Assembly: GCA_017856985.1 (NCBI GenBank)
Contig: JAFMEA010000006.1
Span: 1 to 61,945 of the forward strand
Source: Planktomarina sp.
Lineage (GTDB): Bacteria > Pseudomonadota > Alphaproteobacteria > Rhodobacterales > Rhodobacteraceae
Direction of reading: 5' to 3'
Length of the DNA: 61,945 nt
This document shows positions 25,572 through 34,857 of this stretch, piece after piece (the stretch's first letter is position 1; the number at the start of each line of letters is the position of its first letter). The notes under the pieces are model-generated. The model saw only the letters and a program-made list of their open reading frames with translations, was not told the origin of the DNA and ran no database searches. Made by a program: the position numbers and the translations under genes.

Positions 25572-28088
25572 ATGGCTTATCAATTAACTAGTAATATAAA
25601 GTTTGCAGTGTGGCAGACATACATAGGACTTTGGTCTGAACGGGTCATGCAAGCATTTTGGCCGTTACTCTCAATATTATTAATGAGTTTAGGAATTTTT
25701 TTTCTTCTGCGGCTAGATGAATGGCCAATTGAATTTATTTTTGTAGCCGGCTGTTTTGTATTTGTGGGTTTACTCGGGAGCCTTTGGTATATTTGGGTTT
25801 GGTTTTCATATCCGACATTGGCCCAAGCCTATGCCCGTTTGGATCAAAACCTGCCAAGTCGTCCGCTTGCGGCACTTCAAGACTTACAGGCTACAGGCCA
25901 AGAGGATATGGAATCCAAAGAGCTTTGGAATGTACACCTCTCAAAGATGTTAGCAAAAGCCCAAGAAGTGAGGAGCCCAGGCCTTGATTTCAAATTAGCA
26001 TCCCGAGACCCATTTGCATTGCGCCACATATCAATCTTAATTTTACTATTAGGAATAATATTTGGAAATTTTTATATATTAAGACAGTCCGAAACAAACC
26101 AAGTAAATCCTGCTATTTCTGGTCCTATTTGGGAAGGTTGGTTACAGCCACCGCCTTATACTGGCCGTCCGATGGTTTATCTAAATGACGTTATTGGTAA
26201 ATCGTTAAGTGTGCCACAGAACAGTATTTTAATTTTCAGGTTTTATGGTGAACCTGGCTCTTACGTTGTTGATGAAAGCGTTTCTCTGCAGCTTGGGAAT
26301 TCAAACGAGGCTTTGGATGGAGGCAAACAGATCAGGATTATACAGGCTGGACAGGTAACTCTTCAGGGACCAGGCGACATAACTTGGGCATTTAATGTCA
26401 CCAAAGATCAGCAGCCAAAAGTTAATATTTTAAACAGTATCAAAGTTGATAGTTTAGGTCAGTTCACCCAGAGCTTTAATGCGAGTGATGATTTTGGAGT
26501 AGTCTCGGGTAGGGCAAGAGTGAGCCTTAATTTGGCTAAAGTCGATCGGCGGCATGGCTTAGAAACAGAACCTGAAATTCAACCAGACATTGAGTTACTT
26601 TTACCGCTTACGATTTCGGGAGATCGTTCAAACTTTACTGAAAATTTAGTTGAAGATCTATCAAAACATGTTTGGGCACACCTTCCAGTTTCTATTGTTT
26701 TTCAAGTGTCTGATATTCAAGATCAAGTAGGAAAATCAGTCCCTAATGAGATCATTTTACCTGCACGCCATTTTTTTGATCCACTTGCAAAGGCGTTAAT
26801 TGAGCAACGACGTGATATTTTGTGGTCTAAAAAAAATATTATGCGTGTTACTCAAATACTACGCGCTATTTCAGTCAAACCGGAGGAGATTTTTCGTGAT
26901 TTAGAAGATGCGGCTATTTTGAAAAAAATAATAACCCAATTAGAGGCAATTGATACAAAAAATGTAACTAATGAAAATATTGAAACCATTGCGCAGTTAC
27001 TTTGGGATTTATCTATTGAGGTGGAGGATGGAGATTTAGATCAAGCCATTCAAAATTTGGCAAGGGCTCAAAAAAAATTAGAAGAAGCGATTAAAAACGG
27101 AGCAAACCCAGACGAGATTGCGCGGCTTATGGATGAGTTACGGAAAGCCCAGAATGAATATTTATTAGAGTTCTCTGAACGTAACTCTGCCAGTGACGAA
27201 TCAAATGACCGTAGTTCGAAAAAAGGGAAATCTGTAACCCAAGGCGAACTGGAAAAGATGATGGATAAGCTACAACAGCTTATGGAAGACGGGCGCATGG
27301 CAGAGGCTCAAGAGTTGCTTCAAGAAATAAATAGGTTGATGCAAAATCTGCAAAAAATGCAATCGCAACCAGGACAAAATAGCCAAGGCAGTAGAAGTAG
27401 AAGCCAAAAATCGATGGAGGATTTAGCTGGAACTTTGCGACAGCAACAAACCTTGTCAGACAAGACCTTTAGAGATTTGCAAGACCGAGAGCCTGGGAGT
27501 CCGAGACAAAATCACCAAAAAAATGATCAGTCTAACAATGAAAGTAGTAACCAGAGTGAGTTGGAAACAAAAAATAATAAATCGTTAGCTGAACAGCAGA
27601 GGAATTTACAAAATGAGCTCAAACGCCAACGTGGCAATTTACCTGCAACTGGCACAGCGCCTGGTCTGGCCTCTCGCGATGCCCTAGATGAGGCTAGCCG
27701 TGAAATGGATTTAGCAATTCAAAATCTTGAACGAGGAAATCTGCCCCAGGCCATAGAAAACCAATCAAAAGTCATTGACGCTTTGCGTGATGGAATGCAA
27801 AAATTAAACGAGTCAGAGATGAACGAACAAATGCAAGTACCGGGCGCAACGCCAAGCGACCAAGGAACAGGTGATGGGTCCCAAAATAATTTCACTTTAG
27901 ACCCCTTGGGGCGTAATTTAGGGCCAAGCGGACAGTTGGGAATGGGTGAAAATATGCTTCCCGAAGCGGAACAGCAGCTGAGGTCGCAAGCACTGATGGA
28001 TGAAATACGTAAAAGATCTGGTGGGTTAGAACGGCCTACTGAAGAGCGCGAATACCTAAAGCGGCTACTAGATAAGTTTCAAGATTAG
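25572..28088 (+). CDS. TIGR02302 family (DUF4175) membrane protein
   Basis: 838 residues. Two membrane segments near the N-terminus (about 28-48 and 55-78) and a third at about 152-172, then a periplasmic immunoglobulin-like region, then a long helical and low-complexity C-terminal half rich in Gln, Asn, Glu and Ser (about residues 495-760). The WEGWLQPPPYTGRPMVYL block is typical of the family. It lies next to lysA, as in other alphaproteobacteria. Function unknown; coiled-coil content and topology suggest an envelope scaffold. Confidence 0.9.
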   Translation: MAYQLTSNIKFAVWQTYIGLWSERVMQAFWPLLSILLMSLGIFFLLRLDEWPIEFIFVAGCFVFVGLLGSLWYIWVWFSYPTLAQAYARLDQNLPSRPLAALQDLQATGQEDMESKELWNVHLSKMLAKAQEVRSPGLDFKLASRDPFALRHISILILLLGIIFGNFYILRQSETNQVNPAISGPIWEGWLQPPPYTGRPMVYLNDVIGKSLSVPQNSILIFRFYGEPGSYVVDESVSLQLGNSNEALDGGKQIRIIQAGQVTLQGPGDITWAFNVTKDQQPKVNILNSIKVDSLGQFTQSFNASDDFGVVSGRARVSLNLAKVDRRHGLETEPEIQPDIELLLPLTISGDRSNFTENLVEDLSKHVWAHLPVSIVFQVSDIQDQVGKSVPNEIILPARHFFDPLAKALIEQRRDILWSKKNIMRVTQILRAISVKPEEIFRDLEDAAILKKIITQLEAIDTKNVTNENIETIAQLLWDLSIEVEDGDLDQAIQNLARAQKKLEEAIKNGANPDEIARLMDELRKAQNEYLLEFSERNSASDESNDRSSKKGKSVTQGELEKMMDKLQQLMEDGRMAEAQELLQEINRLMQNLQKMQSQPGQNSQGSRSRSQKSMEDLAGTLRQQQTLSDKTFRDLQDREPGSPRQNHQKNDQSNNESSNQSELETKNNKSLAEQQRNLQNELKRQRGNLPATGTAPGLASRDALDEASREMDLAIQNLERGNLPQAIENQSKVIDALRDGMQKLNESEMNEQMQVPGATPSDQGTGDGSQNNFTLDPLGRNLGPSGQLGMGENMLPEAEQQLRSQALMDEIRKRSGGLERPTEEREYLKRLLDKFQD

Positions 28089-28155
28089 ACCGTTAGGGCG
28101 TAAAAATGCCTTGAGTTTAGCAATAATCCGGCAAAAGAGAGTTAATGGAGCTATA

Positions 28156-28884
28156 ATGAAAAATGCATTGCAGTGGATGAGGTCCCTACTTTTTAATTTT
28201 CAAATGTACCTCTCAATGGGTGTGCTTGCTTTGGTTTTTTTGGTTCCCATGATCCTGAGCCCTAAAGGAGCGTTACTGGCGGCGAAATGTTATTGTTGGT
28301 GGATAGTTTGGAGCGCTGGCTGGATGCTTGGTTTGAAAGTTGAAGTCCGAGGCACCGTTCCCTGTGGCGAGGTATTGATTGCAGCAAAACACCAATCTTT
28401 TTTTGATATAATAGTGATTTTCAATTGTTTGCCTCGTCCAAAGTTTATTATGAAGCGTCAACTTTTATTCACTCCAATCTTGGGGCTGTATGCTTATCGG
28501 TTGGGTTGTATCCCTGTTGACAGAGGCAAACGAGCTGTTGCAATGAAGAAGATGCTTTCGGATGTAGAGGTAGGGAAGGCAGATGCCGGACAGCTTGTAA
28601 TTTATCCGCAAGGTACTCGTGTGGCTCCGGGACAGAAAAAACCATATAAAATGGGTTCAGGAGCTCTATATAAGGAGTTGGGGCAAGATTGCGTGCCTGT
28701 CGCAATAAATATTGGAATATTCTGGCCAAAGCGTAGCATTTTGCGAAAACAAGGTACCGCCATTGTTGAGTTTATGGATCCAATTCCCAAAAATAAACCT
28801 GTTAAGGAGTTCATGTCCCTTTTGGAAGCTGCCGTAGAAAATCGATCAAAAGAATTAATGGCAGAAGTAGGGTTTAATGAATAA
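28156..28884 (+). CDS. 1-acyl-sn-glycerol-3-phosphate acyltransferase PlsC family
   Basis: 242 residues from ATG 28156 (GGAG at 28147-28150; the TTG at 28111 is less likely). One or two N-terminal membrane helices; catalytic HxxxxD as HQSFFD (H79-D84) and the PxGTR-type motif as YPQGTR (residues 150-155). Makes phosphatidic acid from lysophosphatidate, or a related lipid. The Gln in place of the usual Glu in the second motif is a mild deviation. Last gene of the lysA run. Confidence 0.87.
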   Translation: MKNALQWMRSLLFNFQMYLSMGVLALVFLVPMILSPKGALLAAKCYCWWIVWSAGWMLGLKVEVRGTVPCGEVLIAAKHQSFFDIIVIFNCLPRPKFIMKRQLLFTPILGLYAYRLGCIPVDRGKRAVAMKKMLSDVEVGKADAGQLVIYPQGTRVAPGQKKPYKMGSGALYKELGQDCVPVAINIGIFWPKRSILRKQGTAIVEFMDPIPKNKPVKEFMSLLEAAVENRSKELMAEVGFNE

Positions 28885-29189
28885 TTCCAAACTTAGATAT
28901 TAAATCCTTTAAGCACTATTGTTACTATAGAAAATGAGTTGCTTCAGAAATTTAAACAGAAAGACCAAAACCTTCGTTGTTCTGTTGCGATAACAATTTC
29001 TAAAATTTATGGTCAGTGTGCCAACCTGCTCTTTGATCAGGGATCTAAAATCCTTCCACAAGTGCACTGCCAAGCATAGGTAAAATCTTAGATGTGGAGA
29101 CGTCACATAAAGACCAAAATACTGAAACATATAGTGGAGCTTTGAATAAAGCTTGGAAATCTTGTGCAAAACAAATTTCGTAAACTACT
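28885..29189. other. Intergenic region between plsC and accA (convergent)
   Basis: 305 bases with no convincing gene. An 86-codon open frame on the minus strand (28909-29169) has no ribosome site and no recognisable domain. A small hairpin AGCTTT/AAAGCT with loop GAAT is at 29138-29153, just past the accA stop. Possibly eroded coding DNA. Confidence 0.35.
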
Positions 29190-30152
29190 TCAGACGGCTA
29201 GACCTTTTGTTCCTACATCCAAAAATTTTTGACGACGATCATGCATTAAACCGCTCGGACTTTTTTCGGCCAGGTCGTCTAATATCTTAGCGAGGGCCTT
29301 ACCTACTGATTGCATGGTCGCGATAGGATCTCGGTGCGCACCGCCCTTGGGTTCTGAAATTATTTTATCACAAACTCCCAAGTTTTTTAAATCTTGTGCT
29401 GTCAACCGAAGAGCTTCGGCCGCCTCCCGCATTTTTTCTGCATCTTTCCATAATATCGAAGCACAGCCCTCAGGGCTGATAACTGCGTAGATTGAATGCT
29501 CCAACATTAACAGTTTATTTGCGGTTGCAAAAGCTACAGCACCGCCTGAACCACCCTCGCCAATAATCACTGAAATTATGGGTACTTTGAGTTGTAGGCA
29601 TTTTTCGGTAGACCGTGCTATAGCTTCAGACTGTCCTCGCTCTTCTGCTCCTTTTCCTGGATAGGCACCAGGCGTGTCTATTAAAGATATGACTGGAAGA
29701 CCGAAGCGATCCGCCAGATCCATCAAACGAACCGCCTTGCGGTAACCTTCAGGCCTAGCCATGCCAAAGTTACGCGCGATACGAGACTTCGTATCGTTAC
29801 CTTTTTCATGTCCAATGACCATAACTGGAGTATCTCCAAGCCGAGCTAGCCCGCCCATTACAGCATGATCATCAGCAAAATTGCGGTCGCCCGCAAGGGG
29901 TGTATATTCTTGAAAAAGTTCCTTGATATAATCCTTGCAATGCGGCCGATCTGGATGGCGGGCCACCTGACATTTCCTCCAAGGCGTTAATTTTGCATAC
30001 AGCTCGTCCAAAATTTCACCAGCTTTTTTGTCAAGTGCATTGGCCTCTGCTTTGACATCCATTTCTTCATTATCACGGGCCATGGCGCGCAGCTCTTCGG
30101 CTTTTCCTTCAATTTCCGCTAGTGGTCTTTCAAATTCAAGATAGTTGGTCAT
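29190..30152 (-). CDS. accA: Acetyl-CoA carboxylase carboxyltransferase subunit alpha
   Basis: 320 residues from ATG 30152, preceded by GAGG. With AccD it transfers the carboxyl group from biotin to acetyl-CoA, giving malonyl-CoA for fatty acids. Blocks [53 protein letters not shown] and [11 protein letters not shown] are all standard. Downstream of mcl1 on the same strand with about 93 bases between. Confidence 0.97.
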   Translation of the reverse strand: MTNYLEFERPLAEIEGKAEELRAMARDNEEMDVKAEANALDKKAGEILDELYAKLTPWRKCQVARHPDRPHCKDYIKELFQEYTPLAGDRNFADDHAVMGGLARLGDTPVMVIGHEKGNDTKSRIARNFGMARPEGYRKAVRLMDLADRFGLPVISLIDTPGAYPGKGAEERGQSEAIARSTEKCLQLKVPIISVIIGEGGSGGAVAFATANKLLMLEHSIYAVISPEGCASILWKDAEKMREAAEALRLTAQDLKNLGVCDKIISEPKGGAHRDPIATMQSVGKALAKILDDLAEKSPSGLMHDRRQKFLDVGTKGLAV

Positions 30153-30245
30153 CGTTGGCCTCAAAAAAATATTTTCCGAATAATAAGGAGTTAGCGAGCT
30201 TAAAGTCTAACATAACTTAAATAAACTTTAACTATGAATAACTCG

Positions 30246-31205
30246 TTATGCGTCATTGATCATTTCAAATTGTTGTACAATTACCTCAGCTTGCTTGATC
30301 GAGGCTATATCAACTAGACGCCCTTTATAGACGGTGGCACCATCACCATTCGACTTAGCCAGCTCCATGGCTCCTAGAATCTCACGTGCCTCGTCAACGG
30401 CTGCCTTTGATGGGGTAAATATTTCGTTGGATAGGCTGATTTGCTTTGGGTGTATCGCCCACTTTCCAACCATTCCTAAAGTTGCTGAACGACGCGCTTG
30501 AGCTCTAAAGCCCTCTTCATCACTAAAATCACCAAAGGGTCCATCTACTGGTAAAAGACCATTGGAACGACAAGCTGCCACAATGGCCACTTGCGCCCAA
30601 TGCCATGGATCAGACCAGTATTTCTGTCCCTCATTTAACATGTAGTAATTTTCTTGTGTTCCACCTATTCCGGTAGTCTGCATTCCCATACTGGCTGCAA
30701 AGTCTGCGGCGCCAAGCGATATTGCCACCAGCCGTTGTGAACTTGAAGCAATTTCCTCTACATGTGAAATGCCTGCAGCACTTTCAATAATAACTTCGAG
30801 ATTAATTGGTTTTGATCTGCTTTTTGCAGTTTCAATTGCTGTTACTAACGCGTCCACAGCGTATACGTCTGCGGCGCACCCAACCTTCGGGATCATGATT
30901 TGGTCAAGTTGGTCGCTCGCTTGTTCGAGCAGGTCAACAACATCTTTATACCAATATGGAGTGTCCAGCGCGTTGATGCGCACGGAAAGAGTTTTGCCAC
31001 CCCAATCTACATCATGGGTGGCAGCAATTATGTTTTTTCGGGCTTGATCTTTGTCTGAAGGTGCCACGCTATCCTCAAGGTCTAAGTTTATCACATCAGC
31101 GGCGCTTGCTGCCATCTTTGGGAAAAGGCTTGTGCGAGACCCAGGACCAAACAATTGGCAACGGTTTGGGCGTGAAATTGGTGCTGGCTGCTGGTGGAAG
31201 GACAT
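30246..31205 (-). CDS. mcl1: L-malyl-CoA/beta-methylmalyl-CoA lyase
   Basis: 319 residues, a CitE-like lyase. It splits beta-methylmalyl-CoA into glyoxylate and propionyl-CoA and handles malyl-CoA in the ethylmalonyl-CoA pathway. The opening MSFHQQPAPISRPNRCQLFGPGSR, the VNLDLEDSV-like block (INLDLEDSVAP), EVIIESAAGI, and the long stretch GMQTTGIGGTQENYYML closely resemble Rhodobacter sphaeroides Mcl1 as I remember it. Divergent from dgcN. Fits with phaA/phaB upstream in the same pathway; ccr and mutase genes are elsewhere. Confidence 0.95.
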   Translation of the reverse strand: MSFHQQPAPISRPNRCQLFGPGSRTSLFPKMAASAADVINLDLEDSVAPSDKDQARKNIIAATHDVDWGGKTLSVRINALDTPYWYKDVVDLLEQASDQLDQIMIPKVGCAADVYAVDALVTAIETAKSRSKPINLEVIIESAAGISHVEEIASSSQRLVAISLGAADFAASMGMQTTGIGGTQENYYMLNEGQKYWSDPWHWAQVAIVAACRSNGLLPVDGPFGDFSDEEGFRAQARRSATLGMVGKWAIHPKQISLSNEIFTPSKAAVDEAREILGAMELAKSNGDGATVYKGRLVDIASIKQAEVIVQQFEMINDA

Positions 31206-31493
31206 TTTGGACCTCGAGAAATTAAATTACAGATTTTGCTTTTGGTAAGGTATTGTCTGGATTCTGATGCTGCAAGTACATTTGTACCCAGCTAACCTAG
31301 AATTGGACGGTCTGCTACTCATTCTCTGAGCGGTTTCTGAAAGATACTTTTAAGATAATCTAATTAGAAGACTATTCGACACTAATAAAAATTGTCTATA
31401 CATTATACTTTTTGGTGGTCGGCATGGCTTATTTGTGTTTAATATTCTGCCTTAAGTTAATTAAACTGCGCAAAGAACTTGATGGAGAGTGGC

Positions 31494-32495
31494 ATGATTA
31501 AAACACCTTACTTGTTGTTTTTGGGTGATGCCCCTGACCAGCTAGCAGCCAAGGTGGCGATTGGTATTAAGGATTGGCGCCCAGAAAATGCTGTTGCTCA
31601 ATTTCGAATGGATGGATGCGGGGCAGACCTTGGGATCCAGGATATGACACTAGCAGAGGCAAAAGCTGCAGGCGCTAGGACCCTTGTTATAGGAGTGGCT
31701 AATCGAGGTGGAATCATATCGGATGCGTGGAAGTCCGTTTTGAAAGATGCATTGGCCATGGGATACGACCTGGCTTCAGGACTTCACAATCTTTTAAGAG
31801 ATGAGCAAGACCTTGTAGATACGGCTGTTGCCAATGGGCGCAAGCTTCATGATGTACGCGTCGCAGACGTACAGTACCCAATTGCAAATGGAAAAAGACG
31901 CAGTGGAAAGCGCTGTCTTACAGTTGGCACTGATTGCTCAGTTGGTAAAATGTATACAGCAATGGCAATGGACGCTGAGATGCGTAAACGTGGGATGAAG
32001 TCGACGTTTAGAGCGACCGGTCAGACAGGGATATTAATTACTGGTGGTGGCGTACCTTTAGACGCCGTAGTTGCTGACTTTATGGCTGGATCAGTGGAAT
32101 ATTTGACGCCTGACAATGATGTGGATCACTGGGATCATATTGAAGGCCAGGGCAGCCTATTTCATGTGTCCTATTCGGGAGTGACCATGGCTTTAGTTCA
32201 TGGAGGCCAACCGGATGCGTTGATTTTGGGACATGAGCCCACTCGTTTGCACATGCGCGGGCTACCAGAATATCAGCAACCATCCCTTGAGGAACTACGT
32301 GACATGGCTTTGCCTCTAGCGCGTGTGAGTAACCCTGGGTGCCAGGTTGTTGGTATTTCGGTTAATACCCAGCACTTAGGTTCTGATGAGGCTATCACTT
32401 ACTTGGCAGAAGTTGAAGAACGCATGGGGCTGCCCACAGTTGACCCGATCCGGATTGGGGCCGGTCGCCTGGTAGAAGCCTTGGAGACTATTTAA
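31494..32495 (+). CDS. dgcN: DUF1611 protein, DgcN-type D-glutamate N-acetyltransferase
   Basis: 333 residues from ATG 31494 (GGAGAG at 31484-31489). DUF1611 family; the C-terminal domain has a P-loop-like GTDCSVGKM motif (about residues 143-151). In marine Proteobacteria the family member DgcN acetylates D-glutamate to N-acetyl-D-glutamate. It is followed by dgcA, 110 bases downstream on the same strand, the pairing reported for the pathway. The specificity assignment rests on that pairing; the sequence alone gives only DUF1611. No transcriptional activator (DgcR) is present in the window. Confidence 0.85.
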   Translation: MIKTPYLLFLGDAPDQLAAKVAIGIKDWRPENAVAQFRMDGCGADLGIQDMTLAEAKAAGARTLVIGVANRGGIISDAWKSVLKDALAMGYDLASGLHNLLRDEQDLVDTAVANGRKLHDVRVADVQYPIANGKRRSGKRCLTVGTDCSVGKMYTAMAMDAEMRKRGMKSTFRATGQTGILITGGGVPLDAVVADFMAGSVEYLTPDNDVDHWDHIEGQGSLFHVSYSGVTMALVHGGQPDALILGHEPTRLHMRGLPEYQQPSLEELRDMALPLARVSNPGCQVVGISVNTQHLGSDEAITYLAEVEERMGLPTVDPIRIGAGRLVEALETI

Positions 32496-32605
32496 CTAAA
32501 ACTAAGCGCACAATAAATTTTCAAGAATTTGAAGTTTTTACGAATGGCAATAATAACTAAATGTCTGTTTATCAGGTTTCTTTAGGCAAAAGTAAGGAGC
32601 TCTAA

Positions 32606-33568
32606 ATGCAAATTTCGGTGCAAGCAGAAACATTCAACTTAGCGCAAGTATTTACGATTTCACGAGGTTCGCGCACCCAGGCTCAGGTACTCACTGTTAG
32701 GATTACTCAGAATGGAGTCGTTGGATGGGGTGAGTGTGTTCCTTATGCTCGTTATGGTGAAACTATCGAAACGGTCAGTACTCAAATTAAATCACTTGGT
32801 GCAATAAAGCGGGCTGACCTAAAGGCGGCTTTACCTGCCGGCGCGGCTCGTAACGCAGTTGACTGCGCTTTGTGGGATTTAGAAGCCAAGATTACCGGTG
32901 TTCGGGTATCAGATATAATTGGATTGGATCCACTGCGTCCTGAAATTACTGCTTATACCCTCTCTCTTGATACCCCAGTTTCAATGGAAGCTCAGGCAAG
33001 GCTCAATTCATTTAGGCCCCTATTGAAAATTAAATTAGGGACCCCAGATGACATGCCACGTTTGGAAGCTGTACGGCGTGGAGCGCCGCAGGCTCGTATC
33101 ATCGTTGACGCTAATGAGGGCTGGAGTGCTGAGGTCTACTCCGATTTAGCACCGCATTTGGTTCGGCTTGGGGTCGAGTTGGTGGAGCAACCATTACCGG
33201 CGGCCGAAGATCACGCACTTTTAGGCTTGGATCGCCCCCTACCGGTTTGTGCTGATGAAAGTTGTCATGACACCAGTTCGTTAAAAGATATGAAGGGCAA
33301 ATACGACTACGCTAACATTAAACTTGATAAAACAGGCGGGCTCACGGAAGCTTTGGTCTTGCGAGACGCAGCACGTGAGGCGGGCTATGGCATTATGGTT
33401 GGGTGCATGGTTGGGAGCTCATTGGCCATGGCTCCGGCGACACTAGTTGCCCAAGGTGCGGCATTCACTGATCTTGACGGCCCTTTGTTATTGGCAGAGG
33501 ACCGCGAACACGCTTTAAAATTTGATGCAGAGGGCGTACATCCGCCTGTGCAAGCTTTGTGGGGATAG
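32606..33568 (+). CDS. dgcA: Enolase-superfamily epimerase, DgcA-type N-acetyl-D-glutamate racemase
   Basis: 320 residues of the muconate-lactonizing/dipeptide-epimerase group. The catalytic KxK is K141-I-K143, metal ligands are D168, E194 and D217, and the second-side lysine is in NIKLDK (K239, K242). Many members epimerise dipeptides such as L-Ala-D/L-Glu, but the association with dgcN points to racemisation of N-acetyl-D-glutamate to the L form. AAGGAGCT before the ATG is a strong ribosome site. Next gene starts 4 bases after the stop. Confidence 0.87.
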   Translation: MQISVQAETFNLAQVFTISRGSRTQAQVLTVRITQNGVVGWGECVPYARYGETIETVSTQIKSLGAIKRADLKAALPAGAARNAVDCALWDLEAKITGVRVSDIIGLDPLRPEITAYTLSLDTPVSMEAQARLNSFRPLLKIKLGTPDDMPRLEAVRRGAPQARIIVDANEGWSAEVYSDLAPHLVRLGVELVEQPLPAAEDHALLGLDRPLPVCADESCHDTSSLKDMKGKYDYANIKLDKTGGLTEALVLRDAAREAGYGIMVGCMVGSSLAMAPATLVAQGAAFTDLDGPLLLAEDREHALKFDAEGVHPPVQALWG

Positions 33569-33572
33569 CAAG

Positions 33573-34433
33573 ATGACTCGGACTGTTTATGTTAACGGCG
33601 TTTATATGCCCGAAAATGAGGCAAAAGTTTCAATTTTTGACCGTGGATTTTTATTTGCCGATGGGGTCTACGAGGTAACTTCTGTATTAGATGGCAAACT
33701 TATTGACTTTGAAGCGCATGCCCTTCGTTTGACAAGGTCTTTGAGTGAATTGGATATGCAAAGTCCGATAAAAAAAGAAGACCTTCTGACAGTACATCGT
33801 GAATTGGTGAGAACTAACGGCATCGAGGAGGGTTTGATTTACTTGCAAATCACCCGTGGTGCTGCTCCTGATCGAGATTTTGTTTATCCGAGTAAGGATA
33901 CGCCGCCGACCATTGTTTTGTTCACTCAAAACAAACCGGGCTTGGCAGATAGTCCATTGGCAAAAGTAGGTATAAAAGTGATTTCGATTTCTGATGAACG
34001 TTGGGGTCGTCGAGATATTAAGACCGTTCAACTCCTTTACCCGTCAATGGGAAAGATGATGGCAAAAGCTGCTGGTTGTGATGACGCCTGGATGGTTGAA
34101 GATGGTAATGTAACTGAGGGAACATCAAACAACGCATACATTGTTAAGGCTGGAAAAATTATAACTCGACATCTCTCCAATGAAATACTTCATGGCATCA
34201 CTCGTTCTGCTGTTTTGAGGTTTGCTTGCGAAGCTCAAATGGAGGTTGAAGAACGTGCTTTTACTATTGAAGAGGCGCGGGATGCTGACGAGGCATTTTT
34301 TACTTCAGCATCGGCTTTCGTGATGCCGGTGGTGGAAATTGATGGGTGGTCCATTGGTAGTGGAAAGCCAGGACCTGTTGCCACGCGCTTAAGAGAAATT
34401 TACTTGGAGGAAAGTCGTAAAATTGCAGTCTAA
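33573..34433 (+). CDS. D-amino-acid transaminase (class IV aminotransferase)
   Basis: 286 residues from ATG 33573. Fold-type IV PLP enzyme, opening MTRTVYVNGVYMPENEAKVSIFDRGFLFADGVYE. The PLP lysine is in RDIKTVQLLYPSM (about K149), and the TEGTSNNAYIV block is typical. It moves amino groups between D-alanine, D-glutamate and 2-oxoacids. Immediate coupling to dgcA suggests that D-alanine nitrogen is collected on D-glutamate and then catabolised. Branched-chain or 4-amino-4-deoxychorismate activity cannot be excluded. Confidence 0.88.
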   Translation: MTRTVYVNGVYMPENEAKVSIFDRGFLFADGVYEVTSVLDGKLIDFEAHALRLTRSLSELDMQSPIKKEDLLTVHRELVRTNGIEEGLIYLQITRGAAPDRDFVYPSKDTPPTIVLFTQNKPGLADSPLAKVGIKVISISDERWGRRDIKTVQLLYPSMGKMMAKAAGCDDAWMVEDGNVTEGTSNNAYIVKAGKIITRHLSNEILHGITRSAVLRFACEAQMEVEERAFTIEEARDADEAFFTSASAFVMPVVEIDGWSIGSGKPGPVATRLREIYLEESRKIAV

Positions 34434-34554
34434 AACTGAGGATAAGACGCTATCCGCAAAGCTAGGTACCGAGAAAATCGTATCATCTTTGTCACAAGGT
34501 AAGTAGAGTAATCATAGCACTCGATTTTTGACTTTTTGATAGCTTTCTAGTTAA

Positions 34555-34848
34555 CTATTGATGATTTTTTAAAAACGTTTCCTGTTTGGCTGAACTCACT
34601 TCCGTTTGAAACTCAGCTTTCCATTGTGCAAATGGCATTCCATAAAATATTTCTCGGGCTTCGTCTTTGGTCATGTTAATGCCACTGTCACTTGCCGCTT
34701 CTTGATACCAGCGTGAGAGGCAGTTGCGGCAAAAACCTGATAAGTTCATCAAATCAATATTTTGGACGTCGGGCCGTAATTCAATCAAATGGTGCTGCAG
34801 CCGACGAAATGCTGCTGCTTCAACTTCAATTTTTGTTTGTGGATCCAT
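34555..34848 (-). CDS. DUF1244 domain-containing protein
   Basis: 97 residues. The conserved core is RRLQHHLIELRPDVQNIDLMNLSGFCRNCLSRWYQEAA, with a CxxC (FCRNCLS) that may bind metal, and the later EAREIFYGMPFAQWK block. Family of unknown function found across alphaproteobacteria. Nine bases downstream of the N-formylglutamate amidohydrolase gene, so one transcript. Confidence 0.87.
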   Translation of the reverse strand: MDPQTKIEVEAAAFRRLQHHLIELRPDVQNIDLMNLSGFCRNCLSRWYQEAASDSGINMTKDEAREIFYGMPFAQWKAEFQTEVSSAKQETFLKNHQ

Positions 34849-34857
34849 GGTCTGCTC

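Noticed and set aside
28909-29169. 86-codon minus-strand open frame between plsC and accA
   Set aside because: No ribosome site, no recognisable family, unusual composition; kept only as an intergenic note.
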